DNA from: Caballeronia insecticola
GTDB taxonomy: Bacteria; Pseudomonadota; Gammaproteobacteria; Burkholderiales; Burkholderiaceae
Length of the DNA stretch: 64,000 nucleotides
Reading direction: 5' to 3'
Assembly: GCF_000402035.1 (NCBI RefSeq)
Contig: NC_021294.1
Coordinates: 620,001 to 684,000, forward strand
In this document: positions 42,381 through 50,940 of the stretch, in pieces
Layout: the number at the start of each line of letters is the position of its first letter
Numbering within the stretch: the stretch's first letter is position 1
The notes under the pieces: generated by a model
Databases searched by the model: none
What the model was told of the DNA's origin: nothing
What the model saw: the letters and a program-made list of their open reading frames with translations, nothing else
Position numbers and translations under genes: made by a program

Positions 42381-43766
42381 ATGAATCCATTTGCATACGC
42401 GGGTTATCAGGCCTGGTCCGATTCGATGCTGCCGATGCGCCACGCCGCCTCACTTGTCGAGGGCGCATTACGGCACTGGCAGGCCTTCGCCGTCACGCCG
42501 CGCGGCCGCGATCTCGCGGCAGGCTGCGAGTTGATCTCGCTCGCGGGGCATACGCATATGCGCCCGCCCTTCGGCATCGATGAGGTGGAGGTCGAAGGCA
42601 AGCCGGTGCGCATCGTCGAGCAGGTCGCGGCGCGCACGCCCTTTTGCGACCTGCTGCACTTTCGCAAGGACGACAGCACGATCGTGCAGCCGCGCGTGCT
42701 TGTCGTCGCGCCGATGTCCGGCCATTTCGCCACGCTGCTGCGCGGCACGGTGCGCACGATGCTCGCCGATCACGACGTCTATATCACCGACTGGCGCAAT
42801 CCGCGCGATGTCTCGCTGCTGCACGGCCGTTTCGGTTTCGATGAATACGTCCAACACATCATCGATTTCATCGGGACGATCGGGCCGGGCGCGCATGTGC
42901 TGGCGGTCTGCCAGCCGACTGTGGCGGCGCTGTCGGCCGTCGCGCTGATGGCCGAGGACGCCGATCCCGCCGAACCCGCGAGCATGACGCTGATGGCCGG
43001 TCCCATCGACACGCGCGTGAATCCGACGCGCGTCAACGAGCTTGCGAAGAGCAAACCGATCGAATGGTTCGAGCGCAATCTGATCAGCGTGGTGCCGTTC
43101 GGCTTCGCGGGCGCGTGCAGGCGCGTCTATCCCGGTTTCGTGCAACTGGGCGCGTTCATGTCGATGAATCTCGCGCGCCATATCGAATCGTTCGCCGACA
43201 TGCACCATCAGCGCGCGAAGGGCGACCCGGCGCACGCTGACGCGATCCGCGAGTTCTACGAGGAATACTTCGCGACGATGGACCTGACCGCCGAGTTCTA
43301 CCTCGAAACCGTCGATACGGTTTTTCAGCGTCACGCGCTGCCGCTCGGGCAGCTCCAAGTGCGCGGGCGCAAGGTCGATCCGTCGGCGATACGGCGCACG
43401 GCGCTCTTCACCGTCGAAGGCGAACGCGACGACATCTGCGCGGTCGGCCAGACGCTCGCGGCGCAGGATTTGTGCGACCGGCTGCGGCCTTATCTGAAGG
43501 CGCATCACGTGCAGACGGGCGTCGGGCACTATGGCGTCTTCAACGGCAAACGCTGGGAGCGGCAGATCTATCCGCGCATTCGTGCGCTGATCCACGACAA
43601 CGAGCCGAGCCCGGCCGGTGTGAACGCGCGTGCGCAGCCGGTGGTGCCGCTGCATTCGATTGCGCCGCTCGCGCGTGAATCGACGGTGACGCCGCACGCT
43701 GCGCCGCCCGGTGACGACAAACAGGCGATCGCCAATCCGGACGATGCACGCGCGGCAGACGCTTAG
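42381..43766 (+). CDS. phaZ: Intracellular polyhydroxyalkanoate depolymerase
   Basis: Intracellular PHB depolymerase of 461 residues in the alpha/beta-hydrolase fold; hydrolyses stored polyhydroxybutyrate. The nucleophile is Cys177 in AVCQPTVA, the usual cysteine for this class instead of serine. The triad continues with Asp350 in EGERDDI and His383 in GVGHYGVFNGKRW. YITDWRNPRDVSLLHGRFGFDEY (about 134) is a family hallmark. The usual length is about 410; an extra ~45-residue polar tail (after IRALIHDNEPSP) is unusual. A phasin gene lies 3.4 kb away. No strong ribosome site precedes the ATG. Confidence 0.92.
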   Translation: MNPFAYAGYQAWSDSMLPMRHAASLVEGALRHWQAFAVTPRGRDLAAGCELISLAGHTHMRPPFGIDEVEVEGKPVRIVEQVAARTPFCDLLHFRKDDSTIVQPRVLVVAPMSGHFATLLRGTVRTMLADHDVYITDWRNPRDVSLLHGRFGFDEYVQHIIDFIGTIGPGAHVLAVCQPTVAALSAVALMAEDADPAEPASMTLMAGPIDTRVNPTRVNELAKSKPIEWFERNLISVVPFGFAGACRRVYPGFVQLGAFMSMNLARHIESFADMHHQRAKGDPAHADAIREFYEEYFATMDLTAEFYLETVDTVFQRHALPLGQLQVRGRKVDPSAIRRTALFTVEGERDDICAVGQTLAAQDLCDRLRPYLKAHHVQTGVGHYGVFNGKRWERQIYPRIRALIHDNEPSPAGVNARAQPVVPLHSIAPLARESTVTPHAAPPGDDKQAIANPDDARAADA

Positions 43767-43822
43767 CCGACGTGTAGCGCCATCGCTTTCCCGTATTTGC
43801 ACCAGAAACGACGTCTGGCGAA

Positions 43823-43837
43823 CATAAGCCGCTTATG
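43823..43837. promoter_or_regulatory. CATAAGC-C-GCTTATG palindrome before the acyltransferase
   Basis: Seven-bp perfect arms around one base, 39 bases upstream of the acyltransferase start. A weaker CCAGA-N7-TCTGG dyad lies just before it (43802-43818). Likely operator or promoter-proximal site; regulator unknown. Confidence 0.4.
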
Positions 43838-43875
43838 GGGTCGGCTAGTCTCCCTTGACAAAAAAAGGGATCGAC

Positions 43876-45027
43876 ATGGGCGCCTCGACAAAACCGACTG
43901 GCGGCGCATTGCCCGCGCTGACGAGCATACGTTTCATCGCCGCGATGACGGTCGTGCTCTCGCATTTCGCGGAACTGGGCCTTCTGCCGATGAACCGGGC
44001 CTTCTTCGATTTCGTCGATGGCGGACGGCCCGCCGTGTCGCTTTTCTTCGTACTGTCGGGCTTCATCCTGACTTATACCTATCGCGAGCCGCTTGCATCG
44101 AGCGGGCCGCGGGCGTTCTACATCGCCCGTTTTGCGCGGATTTATCCCGTGGTGCTGTTCGGACTCGCGCTCGTCGCGCCCGTGACGGCCTGGCTGCTCT
44201 ATACCGGCGATGCCGCGCGCCTGCTGCAATGGTTCGCGCTCAAGAGTTCCGTGCAACTCTCGCTCGTGCTGAGCCTTCTGTGTCAGCTCCTGTTGCTGAA
44301 CGCATGGTTTCCGTTTGCCGCGATCAATCAGCCGTGGAACGGTCCGTCCGACAGCGTGTCGTGCGAAGCGTTCTTCTATGCGCTCTTTCCGTGGCTGCTA
44401 CGCAAGCTCGACGGGCAGGGCATGCAGCGGATCGTGCTTGCCTGCGCCGGGATCTGGATTGCGCAGGGCGTCGGCACGGTGCTGATTCAATCGACGATGC
44501 CCGTGTCGCGCAGCGGCTTTCTCGTCGTCGCGCTGCCGCTGCTGCGCATCGCGGAGTTCGTGCTGGGCGTCGGCGCGGCGCTTGTGTTTCTGTCGCTGCG
44601 CGAGCGGCGCGCCGGTCGTCATGCGCTCGGGTTGACGTCGGTCTGCGTCGCGCTCGCGGCACTGATCGTGCTGGCGGCGTGGCATCCGTTCTCGCCGGTC
44701 TTCTATGTGGAAGCGCCGTTCTTCGCGCTGCTGATTCTCGGGCTTGCGCTGCTGGAGCGGCCGGTGCTCGGCTTGCTGAATGCGCGCGTACTCGTGAGGC
44801 TCGGCGAGGCCAGCTATTCGTTGTATCTGATTCACGTGCCGATCGCGTATATCGCGCTGCTTGCGGGCTTCGATCGCGCAAACGGCTGGATGGTGCTCGC
44901 GTTCGCGATTTGGGCGAGCGTCGCGGTGTTCCGCTTCTACGAGGAGCCGATGCGCCGCGCGATCCGCACGCGTCTCACCGGCGCGAGCGCGCCGGATTTC
45001 ACGCCGTTGCGCGAGGCTCGGGAATGA
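43876..45027 (+). CDS. Acyltransferase-3 family membrane protein
   Basis: Integral membrane O-acyltransferase of 383 residues with about ten hydrophobic segments. It opens PALTSIRFIAAMTVVLSHF, where the catalytic His of the acyltransferase-3 family stands (about residue 34), and continues RPAVSLFFVLSGFILTYTYR with the conserved FFVLSGF and Tyr/Arg. SYSLYLIHVPIAYI (about 317) is the late family motif. It transfers acetyl or other acyl groups to surface sugars, lipids or secreted molecules. The ATG at 43876 has AAAGGG upstream; a TTG 21 bases earlier is less likely. Its 3' end overlaps the end of the convergent histidine kinase gene by 29 bases. Confidence 0.88.
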   Translation: MGASTKPTGGALPALTSIRFIAAMTVVLSHFAELGLLPMNRAFFDFVDGGRPAVSLFFVLSGFILTYTYREPLASSGPRAFYIARFARIYPVVLFGLALVAPVTAWLLYTGDAARLLQWFALKSSVQLSLVLSLLCQLLLLNAWFPFAAINQPWNGPSDSVSCEAFFYALFPWLLRKLDGQGMQRIVLACAGIWIAQGVGTVLIQSTMPVSRSGFLVVALPLLRIAEFVLGVGAALVFLSLRERRAGRHALGLTSVCVALAALIVLAAWHPFSPVFYVEAPFFALLILGLALLERPVLGLLNARVLVRLGEASYSLYLIHVPIAYIALLAGFDRANGWMVLAFAIWASVAVFRFYEEPMRRAIRTRLTGASAPDFTPLREARE

Positions 45028-46399
45028 GCCGGCCGGACGCATCCGGCGCATTCAGCGGCAGTTCGATGCACGCCTGCGCGCCGCCGCCTTCGCGCGCGCG
45101 CAGTTCGAGCGTGCCGCCATGCAGGCGCGCAATGCGCTCGACGATCGCGAGTCCGAGCCCGGTTCCCTTCGGCTGACCTTCGCCGCCGCCGCGCTTGAAC
45201 GGCTGCTTGAGCGCTTCGGGATCCTGGCCGCCGAGGCCCTTGCCGCGATCCGCAATCACGATGCATGCGCGCTTCGTCCGCTCATCGGTCCAGGTGCGGA
45301 CTTCCAGTCCGGTGACGCCGTAAAGCACCGCATTCTGCATCACGTTCATGAGCATGCGCATCATGCCGATCGGGCGGAACGCGAACGGCTCGATGCGGCC
45401 CAGATCGAGCGTGAACTCGTGTCCGAGGCCGGCGAAATCGGCGGCGAGATTGGCGATCAGCGCGTTGAGATCGCCGACGACGGGCGTCTCCTTCGCGCCG
45501 CTGCCCGCGTAGTCCATGAACTGCTGAAGAATCGTGTCGATGGTATCGAGATAACCTTCCGCTGATTGCGCGAACGACGCATCCGTCGATGGCACCGAGG
45601 ACATCGCCATCGCGAGGCGCAGCTTGGTCATCGGCGTGCGGATGTCGTGCGAGATGCCCGCGAGCATGAGCGCGCGCGTCGCGTCGGCCTCCTTGAGCGC
45701 GGCCGTCATGCGGTTGAACGCGTTGCTGACCTGCGCGATCTCGGTCGGGCCATCGGTCGGCAGCACGCCGGGCTCGCCGCCCGCCGAGACGAGGCGCGCG
45801 GCATCGGCGAGATGCGCGAGCGGACGATTCAGGTGGCGCTGAATCACATAGGCCGTCGCAATGGCCAGTGCGCCGAGTCCGAGCGAAAGCAGAAGCGCGG
45901 TGGTGAGGCCGTCGTCGTGCGCGGCTTCCGGCACCGGCAGCGCGATCCAGCGCGGCTCGGACGACAGATGCGCGCGAATCCACAGACGCTGCTGGCCGTC
46001 GCCGCTGGTATCGGCGCCTTGCCAGCGCACCAGCATCTCCGCGGGCAAGTGACGCCGCAGGCTTTCGATGAACGTCCTGCGCTGGTACGTCTGATAGAAC
46101 CGCAGCCGCGATTCCGGCGCGGATGACGCGGCGCCTTCCGGCAACGCCGCGCGCACGTCGAGATGGGCGACGGCGGTGCTGGCGGCCGCGGTCGGCGTGG
46201 CGCGCAGCAGCGTATCGAGCGTGACGATATAGCTTGCGAACGTGGCCGCCGCGCGCTCGATGCGCGGCGTCTGGATGAAGTGCAGCAGCACGGCGATCGC
46301 ACACACCTGGCTCACCGCCACGAGCGCGACGAGCAGCAGGATGTTGCGCGCGAAGAGCGAGCGCGGCTTGATGTGTGCAAACCGGCGCACGGACGTCAT
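44999..46399 (-). CDS. EnvZ-type sensor histidine kinase
   Basis: Inner-membrane histidine kinase of 466 residues. Start chosen at 46399, overlapping the response-regulator stop by four bases (ATGA). TM1 is about residues 18-42 and TM2 about 166-187, enclosing a ~120-residue periplasmic sensor. A HAMP domain (about 186-238) is followed by the H-box SHDIRTPMTKLRLAM with His251. N-box NVMQNAVLYG, and G-boxes DRGKGLGG and GTGLGLAIVERIARLHGG complete the catalytic domain. It is the partner of the adjacent OmpR-type regulator and resembles EnvZ and the Bordetella/Burkholderia RisS sensor. Signal unknown; osmotic or acid stress is plausible. Confidence 0.92.
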   Translation of the reverse strand: MTSVRRFAHIKPRSLFARNILLLVALVAVSQVCAIAVLLHFIQTPRIERAAATFASYIVTLDTLLRATPTAAASTAVAHLDVRAALPEGAASSAPESRLRFYQTYQRRTFIESLRRHLPAEMLVRWQGADTSGDGQQRLWIRAHLSSEPRWIALPVPEAAHDDGLTTALLLSLGLGALAIATAYVIQRHLNRPLAHLADAARLVSAGGEPGVLPTDGPTEIAQVSNAFNRMTAALKEADATRALMLAGISHDIRTPMTKLRLAMAMSSVPSTDASFAQSAEGYLDTIDTILQQFMDYAGSGAKETPVVGDLNALIANLAADFAGLGHEFTLDLGRIEPFAFRPIGMMRMLMNVMQNAVLYGVTGLEVRTWTDERTKRACIVIADRGKGLGGQDPEALKQPFKRGGGEGQPKGTGLGLAIVERIARLHGGTLELRAREGGGAQACIELPLNAPDASGRLIPEPRATA

Positions 46400-47109
46400 G
46401 CCGCGACTTCGGCGAGGAGCATGTAACCGACGCCCCACACCGTTTTGATGAAACGCGGCTTGCCCGGATCTTCCTCGACGATCTGACGCAGCCGCAACAC
46501 CTGCACGTCGATGCTGCGATCGAGCGCGTCGTGATCGCGCCCGCGTGTGCGCGCGATCAGGTTGTCGCGGCTCACCGCGCGGTTGGGCGACGAGCCGAGC
46601 GCCGTCAGCAACTGCATCTGCGCGGAATGGATCTCGAAGGGCTCGCCGTTGCGCTCGAGCGTCTGCTTGCCGAGATCGAGGCGAAACTCGCCGAAGCGAA
46701 GCACTTGCTGCGTGTGCGTCGGATCGCCCGCGGCGATTTTCTGGCGGCGCAGAAGGGCGCGCACACGCGCGACGAGTTCCTGCGGCAGAAAGGGTTTGGC
46801 GAGGTAATCGTCGGCGCCGGTTTCGAGACCGATGACTTTGTCGACCGGATCGCCCTTCGCCGTGAGCATCAGGATCGGCAAGGTCTGGCCTTCGGCGCGC
46901 AGGCGCTTGCAGACCGAGAGACCGTCTTCGGGCTCCATCATCCAGTCGAGCACGAGCAGATCATAAGGCTCGCGTTGCAGATAACGGTCGAGCCGCTTGC
47001 CGTTCTCGACGACGCGCACCTCGAACCCCTGCGAGCTCAGAAAACGCTGCAGCATGTTGCGCAGCTCGGCTTCGTCGTCGAGCACGATGATCTTCGGCAA
47101 TGTCTCCAT
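46396..47109 (-). CDS. OmpR-type response regulator
   Basis: Response regulator of 237 residues. Receiver (about 1-125): acidic pocket VLDDE (Asp11, Asp12), phosphoacceptor Asp55 in LVLDWMMEP, Thr83 in MLTAKGD and Lys105 in YLAKPF. The C-terminal OmpR winged helix (about 140-232) contains NRAVSRDNLIARTRGRDHDALDRSIDVQVLRLRQIVEEDPGKPRFIKTVWGVGY-type sequence almost identical in plan to E. coli OmpR. In this bacterial group the closest named relative is RisA. It is first gene of a two-gene operon with the sensor kinase and probably controls porin or envelope genes. Confidence 0.93.
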   Translation of the reverse strand: METLPKIIVLDDEAELRNMLQRFLSSQGFEVRVVENGKRLDRYLQREPYDLLVLDWMMEPEDGLSVCKRLRAEGQTLPILMLTAKGDPVDKVIGLETGADDYLAKPFLPQELVARVRALLRRQKIAAGDPTHTQQVLRFGEFRLDLGKQTLERNGEPFEIHSAQMQLLTALGSSPNRAVSRDNLIARTRGRDHDALDRSIDVQVLRLRQIVEEDPGKPRFIKTVWGVGYMLLAEVAA

Positions 47110-47121
47110 GGATGCTCCGGA

Positions 47122-47424
47122 TCAGCGTTGCGCGGCGTGTTCGCGCATGAAGGCTTCGATCTGCGGGAGCGTCACGTAGCCGTTCTTTTGCGTGTCGATT
47201 TCGTCGAAGTGCTTGGCGACCATCGGCATGCCGGTGGACGCCTGTTCGCGTGTGAGCTTGCCGTCGTGCGTGGTGTTGGCGCTCGTGAAGCGCGTCTGCA
47301 ACTGGCCGAGCGCGCGTTCGACGCGCGGGCTTGCGCCCATCGGCTGCGTGGCGGTTTGCGCGAGGGCCGCGCCTGAAGTAACGCACGCCGCGCATGCAGC
47401 AAGCAAGACAAGGATCTTTCGCAT
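47122..47424 (-). CDS. Secreted EF-hand protein
   Basis: Protein of 100 residues. The ATG at 47424 has GGGAGAGAACC upstream and gives a signal peptide (about 1-23, MRKILVLLAACAACVTSGAALAQ). The mature part has two EF-hand-like loops, THDGKLTREQA (about 56) and DTQKNGYVTLPQIEAF (about 78). Calcium ligands Asp, Asn/Lys and a Glu at the end of the loop are partly kept. Probably a small periplasmic calcium-binding protein. It lies 12 bases upstream of the response regulator gene on the same strand and may share its transcript. Confidence 0.8.
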   Translation of the reverse strand: MRKILVLLAACAACVTSGAALAQTATQPMGASPRVERALGQLQTRFTSANTTHDGKLTREQASTGMPMVAKHFDEIDTQKNGYVTLPQIEAFMREHAAQR

Positions 47425-47682
47425 GGTTCTCTCCCTGATTCGGATGCCAACGAACGTGAACGCTGATGCCATTCTATTGAGCCGCGTAGCGAACGCAATC
47501 TCGGGGAAGCGATGAATCATGTCGTCGTATTTCATGCATGACGCCGGGCGCGTTCACCGACATCTGCCGACACAAGTTATGGCTCACGCTTTGCGCGGCG
47601 CTTGGCTATCGTTGTCATCGCCGGCTCACTTACCGATGCCGATCTCCGATTCCATCGCCTTGACATGCATGAGGGCTTCAAT

Positions 47683-48045
47683 ATGAACATCCGTTTTCTG
47701 AGCGTTTTCGCCGTTACCGCCATCGGCCTCACTTGCGCGAGAAGCGCCGTGGCCGGAACGAGCGTGCAGGTGACTTACGTCGCGCCCGCCGTCGTTTATG
47801 CGCCGCCGCGCCCCGTCTACTACTATGCGCCGCCGCCGCGACCACCGTATTACTACGTGCCCGCGCGGACCGTCGTCGTGGCGCCTGTCGCCGCGCCGGT
47901 GATGGTCAACGCGCCGCCGCCTCCGCCGCCGCGGCCTCCTGTCGTCGTCATGGCCGCGCCCGTTCCCGCCTACGCGGTCGCGCCCGCCGTCAGGGTCACG
48001 TATGCGCAGCCGGTGTACGCCGCGCCCGTCGTCGTGTTGCGCTGA
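47683..48045 (+). CDS. Proline-rich secreted or envelope protein
   Basis: A 120-residue protein. The start at 47683 gives a signal peptide (MNIRFLSVFAVTAIGLTCARSAVAG, cleaved near residue 25); a further ATG 15 bases upstream is possible. The mature protein is low-complexity and rich in Pro, Tyr, Val and Ala (APPRPVYYYAPPPRPPYYY, NAPPPPPPRPPVVVMA). Such proline-tyrosine rich periplasmic or surface proteins are frequent in this group and have no defined function. It is a single gene between the EF-hand protein (divergent) and a DUF3303 protein. Confidence 0.7.
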   Translation: MNIRFLSVFAVTAIGLTCARSAVAGTSVQVTYVAPAVVYAPPRPVYYYAPPPRPPYYYVPARTVVVAPVAAPVMVNAPPPPPPRPPVVVMAAPVPAYAVAPAVRVTYAQPVYAAPVVVLR

Positions 48046-48264
48046 ACCCGGCGCGCTCCGATACCGTGGCAAGAGGATAGTGCACCTCCACCCGATTGAA
48101 TGCGTAATGCAATACGCAGAATGCAATGCGCCGTCGCGCGGGTTGCCGCCTCCTATACTGAATGAACCGCATCTGAATGAACCGCATCGCCCTAACGTTC
48201 CGATGCGGCGGCGAGCCCGGTGCTCCCGCGCCGGTTCATGGCGTTCCATAAGGAGGATCGAGCC

Positions 48265-48546
48265 ATGCTATTCATCGTCAACTGGACGGCGCAGCCCGAA
48301 GTCGAGAGACAGGCGGCCGAGCGATTCCTGCAAACCCGCGGCGCGCCGCCCGACGGCATCCGCTTGCTGGGGCGATGGCATGCCATCGGCTCGATCTGGG
48401 GCATCGCCATATGCGAGGTCGACGAAATCGGGCCGCTCGCGCGTTGGGCTCACGAATGGGCCGATCTGTTCATGTTCGATATCAAGCCCGCCATCACCGA
48501 TGAGCAAGTTGGAATCATGCTGGCCGAAGACGCGCAAAAGCAGTGA
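48265..48546 (+). CDS. DUF3303-family protein
   Basis: Small cytosolic protein of 93 residues. The ATG at 48265 is preceded by AAGGAGGATCGAGCC, a very strong ribosome site. MLFIVNWTAQPEVERQAAERF and PPDGIRLLGRWHAIGSIWGIAICEVD, followed by HEWADLFMFDIKPAITDEQ, match the DUF3303 pattern, a ferredoxin-like dimeric alpha/beta fold. Function is not established. It is preceded by a 200-base gap and stands alone. Confidence 0.8.
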   Translation: MLFIVNWTAQPEVERQAAERFLQTRGAPPDGIRLLGRWHAIGSIWGIAICEVDEIGPLARWAHEWADLFMFDIKPAITDEQVGIMLAEDAQKQ

Positions 48547-48742
48547 ACGGGGCGCCGACGCTATTCGTCATACGAAGGGCGTTCACGTGCTTTGATCGGG
48601 CGACGGGAAGTTAGGGTTTGTGTGGCTTGCAGCGCGGCGCGCAATGCGTCAACATTGTTAAACGTACTAGTTAGTTCAAATTTAAGAGCGCCGTCCCTGT
48701 CCCTGCAGATGTTGCCGGGTCGGCGCCACCAAGGAGCGAAGC

Positions 48743-49579
48743 GTGACTCAATCGAAGACGAATGAACCTTGCGTGATATCGGTCGCCATTACCGGATCGG
48801 TGCCGCGCAAGAAAGACAATCCCGCGGTGCCGATCACGATCGCCGAACAGATCGAGAGCACGCACGAAGCCTACGAAGCGGGCGCGACGCTCGTGCATCT
48901 GCACGTGCGCGACGAGGATGAACGTTCGAGTTCGGACCGTCATCGTTTCGCCGAATTGCAGGAGGGCATCCGCAAGCATTGCCCGGACATCATCATTCAG
49001 TTCTCGACCGGCGGTCGCGGCCGTTCGTTCGAACAGCGCGGCGCGATGCTCGATCTGAAACCCGACATGGCATCGCTCGCAACGGGCTCGGTCAATTTCC
49101 CGACGATCGTCTACGAAAATCCGCCCGATTTCGTGCGCTCGCTCGCGCAGATGATGCTCGACCATCACGTAAAGCCCGAGATCGAAATCTTCGACCTGGC
49201 CATGCTCTATAGCACCGTGGATCTCGTGAACCAGGGCTTGCTGAAATCGCCGGTGCACGTGCAGTTCGTGCTTGGCGTGAAGAACGCGCTCCCCGCGCGG
49301 CGCGAGATTCTCGAGTTCGAAGTCGAGCAGTTGCGCAAGAATCTGCCCGATGCGACGTGGACGGCAGCGGGCATCGGCCGTCATCAGCTCGAGGTGAATC
49401 ACTGGACGCTCGAAATGGGCGGGCATTGCCGCACGGGTCTCGAAGACAACGTGCGCTGGGACAAGGACACGCTGGCGAAAAGCAATGCGCAACTGGTGGG
49501 GCGCGTGGCGGAGTTGTGCGCGCAGTATGGACGTCCCGTCGCGACGGCGAAGGAAGCGCGCGAGCTTTTGTCGATATAA
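48743..49579 (+). CDS. Beta-keto acid cleavage enzyme (BKACE, DUF849)
   Basis: Zinc-dependent BKACE-family enzyme of 278 residues. It would condense a beta-keto acid with acetyl-CoA to give acetoacetate and a CoA ester, as in 3-keto-5-aminohexanoate cleavage. VHLHVRDEDE (His52, His54, Arg56, Asp57) supplies zinc ligands and catalytic residues; QFSTGGRGR (about 93) and EIEIFDLAML (about 152) bind substrate carboxylate. GTG start with AAGGAGCGAAGC upstream. A terminator follows, then a GntR/FCD regulator and an ABC importer, suggesting uptake and cleavage of one substrate, for example a carnitine- or amino-acid-derived beta-keto acid. The true substrate is unknown. Confidence 0.88.
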   Translation: MTQSKTNEPCVISVAITGSVPRKKDNPAVPITIAEQIESTHEAYEAGATLVHLHVRDEDERSSSDRHRFAELQEGIRKHCPDIIIQFSTGGRGRSFEQRGAMLDLKPDMASLATGSVNFPTIVYENPPDFVRSLAQMMLDHHVKPEIEIFDLAMLYSTVDLVNQGLLKSPVHVQFVLGVKNALPARREILEFEVEQLRKNLPDATWTAAGIGRHQLEVNHWTLEMGGHCRTGLEDNVRWDKDTLAKSNAQLVGRVAELCAQYGRPVATAKEARELLSI

Positions 49580-49619
49580 GGGCGCGTCGCGCTGCAAACA
49601 GGAAGCGCAGCAACAAAGG

Positions 49620-49652
49620 ATCGGTCGATGCCTGCATCGGCCGATTTTTTTT
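49620..49652 (+). terminator. Rho-independent terminator after BKACE gene
   Basis: ATCGGTCGATGC pairs with GCATCGGCCGAT around CT, with one T/G internal mismatch, followed by eight T residues. Confidence 0.85.
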
Positions 49653-49734
49653 CGTTCAAAACCACACGCGTTCGGCGTCAAAAATCTGCCTTACAATTCA
49701 GGCTCCTTCCTGACAAGTACGGATCCGCGCGAAC

Positions 49735-50427
49735 ATGAACGAGCGTAATGCATCAGGCCTCGCCGACCGGATCTATAGCGATATCCTCAACAGCATCCGC
49801 GAAGGCGAGTTCAAGGAGGGAGACCGGCTCCTCACGGAGCATGCGCTCGCCGAACGGTTCGCTACCTCGCGTCCGACCGTGCGCGAAGCCCTCGCGCGTC
49901 TGCGCGCCGACGGCATTATCGTCACGCGGCGCGGCTCGGGGACGATCGTCGGACGTCGTCCGGACAGGGATGCACGCCGCTTCGCGCCGCTCGAAACGCT
50001 GTCTGACATCCGCCGTTGCTATGAATTTCGCATGATCACCGAGGCGGGCGCGGCGGAACTCGCGGCCGTTCGAGCCGAAGCGGACGACATCCGCGCGATT
50101 CAGGACGCGTGGGATCGGCTGGAGCGCGTCGTCGAGGCACAAGTGGGTAGCGGCGTGCAGGACGACTTCGCTTTTCATCTCGCCGTGGCGCGCGCGGCCC
50201 GAAATCCTTTCTTCGTCACGATGCTGTTGTCGATCGAACAGCAAGTCGTGTTCAGCATGAATCTGTCGCGGAACCTGTCACCGGGAAAGACACTCGAGCG
50301 GCAGCGGCTGGTCCAGCACGAGCATCTCGACGTCCTGAAGGCCATCGAGGCGAAAGACGCCGCCCGCGCCGCGCAGGCGATGAAGCTCCATATCAAGAAT
50401 GCGCTCGACCGGATGTTCGGTGACTAG
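49735..50427 (+). CDS. GntR-family regulator, FCD (FadR-like) subfamily
   Basis: Transcriptional regulator of 230 residues. The GntR winged helix (about 10-75) contains GDRLLTEHALAERFATSRPTVREALARLRADG. The all-helical FCD effector domain (about 90-225) includes YEFRMITEAGAAELAAVRA and DFAFHLAVARAARNPFF, with histidines that usually bind a metal. FCD regulators respond to carboxylic acids and bind TNGT-NNN-ACNA operators. Two perfect TTGTnnnACAA sites lie just downstream, before the ABC importer, so that operon is the likely target. It lies between BKACE and importer genes in the same direction. Confidence 0.9.
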   Translation: MNERNASGLADRIYSDILNSIREGEFKEGDRLLTEHALAERFATSRPTVREALARLRADGIIVTRRGSGTIVGRRPDRDARRFAPLETLSDIRRCYEFRMITEAGAAELAAVRAEADDIRAIQDAWDRLERVVEAQVGSGVQDDFAFHLAVARAARNPFFVTMLLSIEQQVVFSMNLSRNLSPGKTLERQRLVQHEHLDVLKAIEAKDAARAAQAMKLHIKNALDRMFGD

Positions 50428-50443
50428 TTACGCTGCCTCCGCT

Positions 50444-50458
50444 GGTTGTCACACAACC
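50444..50458. promoter_or_regulatory. GntR/FCD operator 1
   Basis: GGTTGTCACACAACC: 6-bp perfect arms around CAC; contains TTGT-CAC-ACAA. Seventeen bases after the GntR gene's stop codon. Confidence 0.6.
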
Positions 50459-50493
50459 CGATCCCATCGATTCGGAATTTCCAATCGCAATCA

Positions 50494-50510
50494 AAGTTGT
50501 TTGACAACTT
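50494..50510. promoter_or_regulatory. GntR/FCD operator 2
   Basis: AAGTTGTTTGACAACTT: 7-bp perfect arms around TTG; contains TTGT-TTG-ACAA, the same core as operator 1. Centre-to-centre spacing of the two is 51 bases, close to five helical turns. Confidence 0.65.
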
Positions 50511-50691
50511 AGCAGGCGGATTTGGCGGGAAACACGCAGGAAACTCTTGGGAAACTCCGGTTAATGGCGGTTAATAAAGCAAGGTAACGGCCCCTTGGGG
50601 TATCTCCCGAGAACGGCTTGCAAGCGATTGGTGGCGAAGGTTAAAGGCGCTCCGAGGGGTTTCGGTAACGTGCAGCAGCGATGGGATTTGC

Positions 50692-50721
50692 TTGACATCC
50701 TATAACCTCGTTAGCTATTTT
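50692..50721 (+). promoter_or_regulatory. Sigma70-type promoter of the ABC importer operon
   Basis: TTGACA (50692-50697), 18 bases, then TATTTT (50716-50721). A perfect -35 with an acceptable -10; transcription would start near 50728, about 210 bases before the first gene. Confidence 0.6.
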
Positions 50722-50940
50722 TCATCTTCCAGAAGCCAAGAGGGACGCAAGGCGGCGCGGCGCCCGAAAGAACAGAAGTCGCATGCACGCTCCGCGAAGA
50801 CGACGAACCACAACGCAGCACACAAAACGCGGCACAAAGAACGAAGCACAAACAGGCCGTCGCTCGACACAATCGACAACATCGACTGAGCGACCGGACC
50901 TCTTCCCGACCCATGGTTGCGAGAAAAGTGAGGAGACAAA

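Larger units (their letters stand above)
50428..50940. other. 513-base regulatory gap before the ABC importer
   Basis: Contains two TTGTnnnACAA palindromes (50444, 50494), a sigma70-type promoter (50692) and repeats: GGGAAAC at about 50529 and 50550, with AGGAAACT between, and GGTTAAT twice near 50560. A transcript from the promoter has a leader of about 210 bases before the first ATG, long enough for regulation, but no known riboswitch was recognised. Confidence 0.6.
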
